DNA from: Nautiliaceae bacterium
GTDB lineage: Bacteria; Campylobacterota; Campylobacteria; Campylobacterales; Nautiliaceae
Direction: 5' to 3'
Assembly (NCBI GenBank): GCA_027062625.1
Contig: JAMOSZ010000008.1
Location: 1-57,383 of the forward strand
Length of the DNA: 57,383 nt
Below the pieces are notes generated by a model. The model was not told where the DNA came from and did not search any database. It saw only the letters and a program-made list of their open reading frames with translations. Made by a program: the position numbers and the translations under genes. Shown here piece after piece: positions 28,457 through 37,444 of the stretch (positions are counted from its first letter, which is position 1; each line of letters begins with the position of its first letter).

Positions 28457-29075
28457 ATCTCTCTCCAATAACTACAAATTTCTCTCCATCTTTTTCTCTA
28501 ACTGCTACATATTTATTAGGAAAAGCCTCTCTTAAAATCTCTAACGCTAAAAAAACTAAAATCCCATCAAATGGCTTAGTCTTACCATAACCTCTATTCT
28601 TTACTTTTTCAATAAAAGGAGCTAAAAAACTCCTTAACATCTCCTCTTGCTTTTTAAGAAACTCTGCAATTTCAAGTCTTACTTTATATCCATACTTTTG
28701 ATAAATCCAGTTATACATCATAAAGTTTAAGGCATTATACCTATACCCCTCTTTACCTATTAACAAAGGAGCATCTTCACCATCAAGCCTAATATAAACA
28801 ACATCATCTTTAATATCAATACTAACTAAATCAATATTAAAACAACTTTTACTAAAAAGTTTTTTTATTCCCTCTTTAATCTCTCCTAAAACCTCTTCTT
28901 TACTTTTTTCATAAAATTTTTTATTAACTTCAATAATAGCTGGTTTTGAAAAAAGTCCCAAAAAGCCTTTTGATGGATGCTGTATTATCTTAACATCTAA
29001 ATCTTTAACGGAGCAGTTAAGCTCCTTTGCCGCTTTTAAATATGCATCTTCAAGACTTTTAGCCTCTATCCTCAC
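28425..29075 (-). CDS. Jag/KhpB (R3H/KH domain) RNA-binding protein
   Basis: Jag_N-like N-terminus (AKSLEDAYLKAAKELNC), KH-like LIGKEGYRYNALNFM; between yidC and mnmE. Confidence 0.85.
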   Translation of the reverse strand: MRIEAKSLEDAYLKAAKELNCSVKDLDVKIIQHPSKGFLGLFSKPAIIEVNKKFYEKSKEEVLGEIKEGIKKLFSKSCFNIDLVSIDIKDDVVYIRLDGEDAPLLIGKEGYRYNALNFMMYNWIYQKYGYKVRLEIAEFLKKQEEMLRSFLAPFIEKVKNRGYGKTKPFDGILVFLALEILREAFPNKYVAVREKDGEKFVVIGERYGDNSGNSNS

Positions 29076-30577
29076 TTTTTAGCCTTTAAGAGTTTCTTCC
29101 CTTCCATTACTTTATTAATAATCCATTGTTGAAGAATTGAGAGAATATTATTTGTTGTCCAGTATAATACAAGCCCTGCTGGGAATGTTGCCATCATAAT
29201 AGTAAAGATAACTGGTAAGAACTTAAATACTTTCTCTTGCATAGGATCTTGGAAATTTGTAGGAGTTAATTTTTGATGGATATACATTGTAATACCCATT
29301 AAAACCGGTAAAATAAAATATGGGTCCATCTCGCTCAAATCTTTTATCCATAAGAAATGAGCTCCTTTTAGCTCAATTGAGTATAATAAAAGCTTATAAA
29401 TTCCATAAAAGATAGGAATTTGAAGTAAAAGAGGCAAACATCCTCCAAGAGGATTTACATTATGGTCTTTGTAAAGTTTCATCATATGCATTTGAAGTTT
29501 TTGAGGGTCATTTTTATATCTTTCTTGAATTTGCTTCATTTTTGGTGCAAGCTCTTTTAGCTTATACATACTAACCATTCCTCTAAACGTAAGAGGAAAC
29601 AATAAAAGTCTAACAAGTATAACAAGTAAAATAATAGCAACTCCCCAGTTTCCAACTAACTTATAAAGAAAATCAAGCACTAAGAAAAGATTTCTTGCAA
29701 AAAATGTCCCAACTCCATACTGCACTACATCCACAAGCTCTGAATCAATACTTCTTAGAGTATCAACATACTTTGGACCAATGTATCCAATAAGATTTAA
29801 GTTTTTATCACTTTTTATAAAAAGAATTGGATTCTTATTATCATCAGGAGTAACAATTGCTTCAAAAGGAGTTTTTGAGAAAAATAAAGTTGTATAATAC
29901 CTATCAAATCCCGCCGTAACAATAGCGTTATTAATATTTTCAACCTTAGCATCCCCATCTTCAATAATTTCCAAAGTTCCATCAGCCTTTTTAATCAATG
30001 CTCCATGAATTGTAAGAGAATCAACCGCTACATTTGGTCTATACCCAGGAGAGATATAATAAATTGTAGGCTTTGTTAAAATAACTTTTATATCATATCT
30101 TCCATTTGGATAAAAAGTAACTATCTTTTTTACTACCTCATCACCTAAATTTTGAGTAATCGTAAGAGTTTTTTTGGTACCACTTAACTTAATATAACTT
30201 TTATCCACACTAACTTTTGTAGAAAAAGCCTTTTTATTTAATTCTTTATTCTCAAACCTAACTTCAAGTGGTTTTGGAAGCTTTGGAGGAATAAGTTCTA
30301 AATGTTTTCCATTTTCATTAAACTTATTTTGCTTTAAGATAAAACTATTAATCCTACCAAGCTCATCAATCTTTACCTCATAATTTTTTGCCTCAATAGT
30401 AGCTACTATCTCTTGTTTTAGAGTACTTTTAGTAGTTTTTACTTCTTTTGTTTCATTTTTCTTAATAGGAGCATTTTTTATTGAAGGCTGCAAAACAAAA
30501 AAGTCATACGCAAAGAAAAAGATAAAAGAGATAGCCGTAGCTATTATAATTCTTCTTAAATTGTCTTTATTATTCAT
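29072..30577 (-). CDS. yidC: Membrane protein insertase YidC
   Basis: Full-length with C-terminal [55 protein letters not shown]. Confidence 0.97.
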   Translation of the reverse strand: [501 protein letters not shown]

Positions 30578-30888
30578 CTATCTACCTTTATTACAATAAA
30601 TTTATTCTTTTTGATAGGGATATACCAATAATTAACTTCTCTTTTCTCTCCAAATTTAACACTTCCTAACTTTTTAGATACTACTGGATAATCAATCCCA
30701 CCTTTAAAAAACTGATTACATCTTAATATTCTTAAAAAACTCTTAAAAAAAGCAATTATAAAATTATCGTTTTCAAATTCCCAAATCGCATAAGTGCTAC
30801 AAGTTGGATAATATCTACATTTATTTCCAAAAAGAGGGCTTATAAACTTATAAGCATTTATTAATTTTATTACGATTTTTCTTAACAT
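30574..30888 (-). CDS. yidD: Membrane protein insertion efficiency factor YidD
   Basis: [46 protein letters not shown]. Confidence 0.95.
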   Translation of the reverse strand: MLRKIVIKLINAYKFISPLFGNKCRYYPTCSTYAIWEFENDNFIIAFFKSFLRILRCNQFFKGGIDYPVVSKKLGSVKFGEKREVNYWYIPIKKNKFIVIKVDR

Positions 30889-31156
30889 CTTCTACTAATT
30901 CATTAAAATCAATTGCTGAAATATCACAAAGCGCAACAACTACAAATTTACCCGAGTCAAAATGCATTGCAATCAAATGTCTAATTCTTCTTTTAATCTT
31001 ATTTCTTACAACTGCTTTTTTTGAAATTTTTTTGGAAACAACGGGTGAAACTTTCAAAGAGTCAGAAGAGAGGCAATATATTTTAAAAAATTTAGTAGAA
31101 ATTTTTTTGCCTCTTTTATAAATTAACTCTATCTCCTTAGAATTTAAACCGCTAAT
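30848..31156 (-). CDS. rnpA: Ribonuclease P protein component; 5' end extended to a non-canonical start
   Basis: [17 protein letters not shown] RNase P signature; the conserved N-terminal [26 protein letters not shown] region lies upstream of the track's TTG (31057) and is reachable only from ATT 31156 or ATA. Confidence 0.8.
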   Translation of the reverse strand: MSGLNSKEIELIYKRGKKISTKFFKIYCLSSDSLKVSPVVSKKISKKAVVRNKIKRRIRHLIAMHFDSGKFVVVALCDISAIDFNELVEDVKKNRNKINKCL

Positions 31157-31278
31157 CTTTTTCTACCTTTTGCTCTTCTTCTTGCAAGAACTTTTCTACC
31201 ACCTTTTGTTTTCATTCTTGCTCTAAATCCGTGAGTTCTTTTTCTTCTTATATTACTTGGTTGGTAAGTTCTCTTCAT
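31144..31278 (-). CDS. rpmH: 50S ribosomal protein L34
   Basis: Translation [44 protein letters not shown], 44 aa, not in track. Confidence 0.97.
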   Translation of the reverse strand: MKRTYQPSNIRRKRTHGFRARMKTKGGRKVLARRRAKGRKRLAV

Positions 31279-31341
31279 TCTAACTCCTTTAAAAATTTTG
31301 TATGAAATTCTACTAAAAAAAGAGAAATTATCAAAGAAATC

Positions 31342-31749
31342 TTATGGATTTTGCAAAGTTACCCTAACTTTTCTAATATGAAAATCTGGATTTTTACTTT
31401 TTACAACCGCATAAATTAATACACTCATATTCGTATCTCCTGTATCAATCAAAGAGACATTTTCATCTGATGTGCATCCTTTGCAAAAATAGTGAAATTT
31501 AACATCAGCATCAAAAGCCGGGTAAGAAATTTTTATCTCATTTAACTTACCTTGGGAAAAGTCGTGCCCTTGAAGAGCTAAAATAGCATACTCAGTAGCT
31601 GAGCGTAAAGCCAAATCAGCTTGCGTATCTAAATAACTTCTTGCTGCGTGTTTTGAGGCATAAGAAGTAAAAGAGATAATCATACTTCCAACCAATGCCA
31701 TCACAAGCAAAAAAATTATTGTCATAAATAAAGCCATTCCTTTTTTCAT
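31342..31749 (-). CDS. PilX-like pilin-assembly/minor pilin protein
   Basis: MKKGMALFMTIIFLLVMALVGSMI N-terminus resembles PilX-type proteins; adjacent to two prepilins. Confidence 0.6.
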   Translation of the reverse strand: MKKGMALFMTIIFLLVMALVGSMIISFTSYASKHAARSYLDTQADLALRSATEYAILALQGHDFSQGKLNEIKISYPAFDADVKFHYFCKGCTSDENVSLIDTGDTNMSVLIYAVVKSKNPDFHIRKVRVTLQNP

Positions 31750-32777
31750 CAGAATACCACCTTTTCTTTACAAATTGAAACATTCTCCCTACCAACTTTT
31801 ATTTTTGGATCTTGAATACAAATATAAATTCTTAAAATCCCTCCATCCTCTCTAAACTTAAATTGAGTTACATGAGTTGCAATTGTAGTATGATTTGCAT
31901 CTTTATTATTTACATTAAAATACTTCTCTTTTTTCCAAGGATGATAGTTAAAAAATAGAGTTAAGTTAAAATCCTTATCTTTTTCGTTATAACTTGGGAC
32001 TACTGCATAAGCTGAATTTAGTATAAAATATCCTTCATAAGGAGTAGTTGTCTCACTTTTAGTAATTGCTTTTATATGCAAAATGGTTTTTGAATTATTA
32101 TCTCCAAAGCTTGAACCCTTTTTATCAATACTAAAAATTTGAGTAGCTGGTGTTTCATAATAGCCATAAGAGTTATTAATTTCCAAAAAAGCTCCTCTAT
32201 CATTACTTCCAGAAAATAGTAATACTGAATAGTTATTATCAAAAATATCTCCTTGTATTCCCCACTCTTTTGTCCAATTACTATCAATCATCTCCACTAC
32301 TTTAAAATTTGAATATGGGGTAGTAATATTATATTCATCCTCCCCAATAACTGCTGTATCAATCAAATCAGTAAATCCACTATATCCTGGTAAGAGTCTT
32401 TTTGCACTATCACTCCAAATTCCTCTTTTTGCATAAATATCTTTACCAATCCACTCCAAAACCGGATATTTATCAGCTTCATTTGAAGCAATATCAGCAA
32501 CGGCTTTAAAACTTGGATTATCCGATGGATTTTTATTTATACAAGTATTAGCACTTACATTACACTCAACCCCTATTACACTATTTTTAACTCTATTTTG
32601 AAGTTTTACCGCTAAAAGATTAATCACTTTATCAGTTTCATATGAGAGTTTATTAAGAGCCCTTGCGTAATAATACTGCTTATAAACCTTTATTAAAATC
32701 TTAGTCGTAATAGTCCCAACAATTCCTAAAATTATAATTACAACAATAATTTCTATTAATGTAAACGCTCTTTTCAT
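31749..32777 (-). CDS. Type II/IV pseudopilin (prepilin N-methylation signal)
   Basis: MKRAFTLIEIIVVIIILGIVG. Confidence 0.8.
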   Translation of the reverse strand: MKRAFTLIEIIVVIIILGIVGTITTKILIKVYKQYYYARALNKLSYETDKVINLLAVKLQNRVKNSVIGVECNVSANTCINKNPSDNPSFKAVADIASNEADKYPVLEWIGKDIYAKRGIWSDSAKRLLPGYSGFTDLIDTAVIGEDEYNITTPYSNFKVVEMIDSNWTKEWGIQGDIFDNNYSVLLFSGSNDRGAFLEINNSYGYYETPATQIFSIDKKGSSFGDNNSKTILHIKAITKSETTTPYEGYFILNSAYAVVPSYNEKDKDFNLTLFFNYHPWKKEKYFNVNNKDANHTTIATHVTQFKFREDGGILRIYICIQDPKIKVGRENVSICKEKVVF

Positions 32778-32778
32778 T

Positions 32779-33456
32779 TTACTTTCCTGTTATATCACTT
32801 AAAGATAACAATTTACTCGCTCCTATATTACAAATAGGATAATAAAGCACAACTTCTTTACCATTAACTTTTGTATAAATTTTAATTACTTTAATATTCG
32901 TTTGGTCTTTTTTAGTCTTAAAATCAAATTTAAAATTAATTACATTATCATCATAATTTGTCTCATCTGAGATATAGTAAACATTTACCTTTAAATCAAT
33001 CCCTTTTGAAGTTAGCATATAAATATGCTCAATATACCCGTTAAAATCATCAATATCATCATAATCATCCACACTACTCTCCCCTCCGTCTGGACCAATT
33101 ACGCTTGTTGTATATTTACTACCACTTCTATATATATTATTATTAATTTGCTCTTTTCCAAGCCTATTTAAGTTCTTATTCCAATTTTCAATAAGAAGTT
33201 GAGTATCTCCTCTTGTAGCATTTAAATCTTTGTAGTAATTATCATCTAGTGTATTATTCTCATCAAAATAGCGACCTGCTATTAAATTCAATAAAGAAAA
33301 CTCGCTATAAAAAGCCTCTTCTGTCATATTTGTCTTTGCTCCACCCTTAAAAACATCCATCAATACTGGCAAAGTAGCCATTACAATCCCAACAACTAAC
33401 AAAGAAACTATAATCTCTATAAGAGTAAAAGCTTTATATTTTTTTGGACTTTTCAT
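32779..33456 (-). CDS. Type II/IV pseudopilin (prepilin N-methylation signal)
   Basis: MKSPKKYKAFTLIEIIVSLLVVGIV. Confidence 0.8.
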   Translation of the reverse strand: MKSPKKYKAFTLIEIIVSLLVVGIVMATLPVLMDVFKGGAKTNMTEEAFYSEFSLLNLIAGRYFDENNTLDDNYYKDLNATRGDTQLLIENWNKNLNRLGKEQINNNIYRSGSKYTTSVIGPDGGESSVDDYDDIDDFNGYIEHIYMLTSKGIDLKVNVYYISDETNYDDNVINFKFDFKTKKDQTNIKVIKIYTKVNGKEVVLYYPICNIGASKLLSLSDITGK

Positions 33457-34180
33457 AAGTTTTTATAATTCCTTTCATTACTTCTCCTCTAACTCCATCC
33501 TCTTCTAAACTTCTAATTCCCTCAGCCGTTGTTCCTTTTGGAGACATAACTTCGTTTTTAATTGTAGCAAAATCCTCTTTTAAAGCGGCAAAACTCTTAA
33601 AAAGCCCTCTTGTTAATCTCTCACTAAGTTCCCTTTTTAATCCAATATAAACTCCCCCATCGCTTATAGCCTCGGCAATTAAAGCTAAAAATGCCGGTCC
33701 ACTTCCTATAATAGCAGTTGCCATATCTACTTCATCATCACTATCAACCCAAACAACTTCCCCTATTTTACCAAAAATTCTAAGCCCAATATCTTTAATC
33801 TCTTTATCTCCTGTTACAACACTCATAGAAGCTTGGTATTTAGCCGCTATATTTGGCATTGCACGAAGATAATACTTTGCTTTTATATGCTTTTTAAGCT
33901 CTTTAAGTGGTATCCCAGCTAAAATAGAAATTACGATATTTGCCTCTTTTTCAAAATTTTTAGCAACCTCTCTTAGGGCATAAGGTTTTATAGCCAAAAA
34001 CAAAATTTTATAATCACTATCAAAATTATCAAGCGTTGTATAATCACAATTAAACTCTTCGGCAAATTTTTTTAATTTCTCTTCATCTCTTCCAACTACT
34101 TCAAAGTCAACATGCCCTTTTTTTAATCCATTAGCAACAGCCTTTGCCATCTTTCCATAACCAATAATGCTTATTTTCAC
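33434..34180 (-). CDS. proC: Pyrroline-5-carboxylate reductase
   Basis: ISIIGYGKMAKAVANGL, LRAMPNIAAKYQASMS, GSGPAFLALIAEAISDGGV. Confidence 0.93.
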   Translation of the reverse strand: MKISIIGYGKMAKAVANGLKKGHVDFEVVGRDEEKLKKFAEEFNCDYTTLDNFDSDYKILFLAIKPYALREVAKNFEKEANIVISILAGIPLKELKKHIKAKYYLRAMPNIAAKYQASMSVVTGDKEIKDIGLRIFGKIGEVVWVDSDDEVDMATAIIGSGPAFLALIAEAISDGGVYIGLKRELSERLTRGLFKSFAALKEDFATIKNEVMSPKGTTAEGIRSLEEDGVRGEVMKGIIKTYEKSKKI

Positions 34181-34220
34181 CCTCTTTTCCTTTTTTAAAT
34201 AATTATATCACATTTCTTGG

Positions 34221-34242
34221 TATAATTGCACAAAAAAAGGAT
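34221..34242 (+). promoter_or_regulatory. valS promoter/SD module
   Basis: TATAATTGCACAAAAAAAGGAT immediately upstream of ATG 34247. Confidence 0.7.
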
Positions 34243-34246
34243 TTTA

Positions 34247-36823
34247 ATGAAAGAATATAATCCTAAGAAATTTGAAAAAAATACTTATAAGATATGGGAG
34301 GAGAGAGGCTTTTTTGAAGTAGATTATTCAAAGAAGAAAAATTTTTGTATTATGATGCCTCCACCAAATGTAACTGGAAGTCTTCACATAGGACACGCAC
34401 TAACTTTTACACTTCAAGATATTATGGTTAGATATAAAAGAATGGATGGATACGCTACTCTTTGGCAACCAGGAACAGACCATGCAGGAATTGCGACTCA
34501 AAATGTAGTAGAAAAACAAATCTTAGCAGAAGGTAAAACAAAAGAAGAGCTTGGCAGAGCTGAATTTTTAAAAAGAGTTTGGGAGTGGAAAGAGTATAGC
34601 GGTGGAACTATCACAACACAATTAAGAAGACTTGGAGCAAGCCCTGCTTGGAGTAGAGAAAGATTTACAATGGATGAAGGACTTCAAAGAGCTGTTAGGG
34701 TTGCTTTTAAAAAACTTTATGATGAGGGGTATATCGTAAAAGGTAATTATATGGTTAACTGGTGCGTTAAAGATGGAGCACTAAGTGATATTGAAGTTGA
34801 ATATGAGACACATGAAGGTGAGCTTGTTTATATCAAATACCCTATTGTTGATAGTGATGAAGTAATTGTAGTAGCAACCACAAGACCTGAGACTTTCTTT
34901 GGGGATACTGCTGTTATGGTAAATCCAGAAGATAAAAGATATAAACATCTAATCGGCAAAAAAGTAAGACTTCCATTAATTAATAGAGAAATTCCAATTA
35001 TTGCAGATGAGTATGTAGACAAAGAATTTGGAACAGGTGCAGTAAAAGTTACCCCAGCTCACGACCCAAATGACTATGAAGTAGGACTTAGACATAATCT
35101 TCCTATGATAAAAGTATTTGATGAAAAAGGTATCTTAAATGAAAATGCCGGTGAATTTAAAGGACTTGATAGACTTCAAGCACGCCCTAAAATAGTAGAA
35201 AAACTTGAAAAAGAGGGATTTATTGAAAAAAGAGAAAAACACACTCATCAAGTTGGACATTGTTACAGATGTAAAAGCGTAATTGAGCCATATGTTTCAA
35301 CCCAGTGGTTTTTGAAAAAAGAAGTTGCACGTGATGCTATTGAAGCGGTAAATAGAGGTGAAACAAAATTCCATCCGCCTCAATGGAAAAACAATTATGA
35401 CGCTTGGATGAGGGAGCTAAGAGATTGGTGTATTAGCCGCCAGCTTTGGTGGGGACATCAAATTCCTGTATATTATTGCGATGAGTGTGGAAATGAGTGG
35501 GTAAGTGTTGATGAGCCAGATGAATGTCCAAAATGTCACTCTAAAAACTTCCACCAAGACCCAGATGTACTTGATACTTGGTTTAGTAGTGCACTTTGGC
35601 CATTTTCTACTCTTGGATGGGAAAATGGTGATTGGGGCAAAGGCATTAAATGGCAAGAAGAAGATTTAAAAAGATTTTATCCAAACAACTTGCTTATTAC
35701 AGGATTTGATATCCTATTTTTCTGGGTTGCAAGAATGCTTATGATGGGAGTGCATTTCTTAAAAGAAGTGCCATTTAAAGATGTTTATCTTCACGCACTT
35801 GTTAGAGATGAGCACGGACAAAAAATGAGCAAAAGTAAAGGAAATGTAATTGACCCACTTGAAATTATTGAAAAATACTCAGCCGATGCACTGCGCTTTA
35901 CCCTTGCAATCTTAGCGGTTCAAGGAAGAGATATTAAGCTTAGTGAAAATAAAATAATTGAATCAAGAAACTTTACAAATAAACTCTACAACGCTGCAAG
36001 ATATTTAAAGATGCAAAAAGAGCATTTTCCTGATTTAGAAGAAATAGAAGTAAAAACAGAGCTTGGTAAATGGATGCTTTATAAATTAAATGAAGCTATT
36101 AAAAATGTAAGAAGTGAGCTTGATGAGTATAGATTTAATGATGCGGCTATGACACTTTATAGATTCTTATGGCAAGATTTTTGCGACTGGGGGATTGAGC
36201 TAAGTAAAGTTAGCAAAGAGTCAATTACTGAGCTTGGTGCAATTTTTAAAGAAGCTATGAAACTGCTTCATCCATTTATGCCATTTATCACAGAGTTTTT
36301 ATATCAAGAATTAAGCTCTAACCCTTCAATTGAAAAAAATACAATTATGCTAAAAGAGTATCCAAAAGTAAAAGAAATTAGTAAACCTGCTGATTTTGAC
36401 TTAATTATTGAAGCAATTGTAAGCCTTAGAAGAATAAAGGCTCTTACTCAAAGTAACTTTAAAAAAGCGTATGTTCTAGCAAAACTGCCTGAGATGGCAA
36501 AAGAGTATATTAAGAAATTAGCTCGTGTTGAAGAAGTAGAATTTGTAGATAAACCAATTGAGAATGCAATAAGAGATATTTCTGATAATCTTGAAACAAT
36601 GGTAAGTAAAGATGAAATTGATATTAAGCCTTTGCTTGATAGATTAAACAAACAAAAAACAAAACTAAATAAAGAGATTGAAAAACTTGATAAAAAACTA
36701 TCAAACAAAAACTTTATTGAAAGAGCACCAAAAGAGATAGTAGAGAAAAATCAAAATGAGCTAAATGAACTTAAAGAAAAATTAAATAAAGTTGAGGATG
36801 AATTAAGGAAATTAAATGCGTAA
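34247..36823 (+). CDS. valS: Valine--tRNA ligase
   Basis: PPPNVTGSLHIGHAL, QPGTDHAGIATQ, KMSKSKGNVIDPL; start refined to MKEYNPKKFEKN. Confidence 0.98.
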   Translation: MKEYNPKKFEKNTYKIWEERGFFEVDYSKKKNFCIMMPPPNVTGSLHIGHALTFTLQDIMVRYKRMDGYATLWQPGTDHAGIATQNVVEKQILAEGKTKEELGRAEFLKRVWEWKEYSGGTITTQLRRLGASPAWSRERFTMDEGLQRAVRVAFKKLYDEGYIVKGNYMVNWCVKDGALSDIEVEYETHEGELVYIKYPIVDSDEVIVVATTRPETFFGDTAVMVNPEDKRYKHLIGKKVRLPLINREIPIIADEYVDKEFGTGAVKVTPAHDPNDYEVGLRHNLPMIKVFDEKGILNENAGEFKGLDRLQARPKIVEKLEKEGFIEKREKHTHQVGHCYRCKSVIEPYVSTQWFLKKEVARDAIEAVNRGETKFHPPQWKNNYDAWMRELRDWCISRQLWWGHQIPVYYCDECGNEWVSVDEPDECPKCHSKNFHQDPDVLDTWFSSALWPFSTLGWENGDWGKGIKWQEEDLKRFYPNNLLITGFDILFFWVARMLMMGVHFLKEVPFKDVYLHALVRDEHGQKMSKSKGNVIDPLEIIEKYSADALRFTLAILAVQGRDIKLSENKIIESRNFTNKLYNAARYLKMQKEHFPDLEEIEVKTELGKWMLYKLNEAIKNVRSELDEYRFNDAAMTLYRFLWQDFCDWGIELSKVSKESITELGAIFKEAMKLLHPFMPFITEFLYQELSSNPSIEKNTIMLKEYPKVKEISKPADFDLIIEAIVSLRRIKALTQSNFKKAYVLAKLPEMAKEYIKKLARVEEVEFVDKPIENAIRDISDNLETMVSKDEIDIKPLLDRLNKQKTKLNKEIEKLDKKLSNKNFIERAPKEIVEKNQNELNELKEKLNKVEDELRKLNA

Positions 36824-37436
36824 AATCATTCTCCCTCTTCTCCTTGGGGCTTTATTTTTTGGATGTAGCTCAAAAAACGAAAATTTATCAAATCTTAGTG
36901 CAAATGCCATTCATAAAAAATTCATTCAAGCGATTAGATACAAAAATATAGATAAAGCAGATAATATCTATTTAGAGCTTGAAGCTCAATATCCAGGCTC
37001 TATGTATATAAAAACCGAGCTTTTAATTTTATATTATGCTCATCTTAAAAATGAAGAGTTTGAACTTGCAAAGTTTTATCTTAATCAGTATGAAAAGAGA
37101 TATGCAAGCATAAAAGAGATTCCTTGGTGCGAATATGAAAAAATAAGAGTAGATTTTCTCTCTTATCAAAATGCTTATACCAATGAAGGAAAAATTTTAG
37201 ATATTATCAAAGAGTGCAAAAAATTTAACTTAAATTATAAAGACTCAACTTTTATATATGAAGTTAACACAATTTATGTAAAAGCGCTCTTGACAAAATT
37301 ATATTTAGATGATAAAATATATCACCTCTACAAAAAAGAGGGAAAAATTAAAGCTGCACAAAAATACAGAGTAAAAATCCCAAAAGATTCTATATCACCA
37401 AAAGTCCCTTGGTATAAAAAAATATTTTATTGGTAA
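36816..37436 (+). CDS. bamD: Outer membrane assembly lipoprotein BamD
   Basis: Lipobox [15 protein letters not shown]-like repeats. Confidence 0.75.
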   Translation: MRKIILPLLLGALFFGCSSKNENLSNLSANAIHKKFIQAIRYKNIDKADNIYLELEAQYPGSMYIKTELLILYYAHLKNEEFELAKFYLNQYEKRYASIKEIPWCEYEKIRVDFLSYQNAYTNEGKILDIIKECKKFNLNYKDSTFIYEVNTIYVKALLTKLYLDDKIYHLYKKEGKIKAAQKYRVKIPKDSISPKVPWYKKIFYW

Positions 37437-37444
37437 GGAGTAAT

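Noticed and set aside
32072-32287. - strand 71-aa ORF within the pseudopilin gene
   Set aside because: Alternate frame inside a convincing CDS; composition-driven
34226-34246. Track start (TTG) for valS
   Set aside because: Lies in the -10 box; SD AAAAAAAGGA precedes ATG 34247
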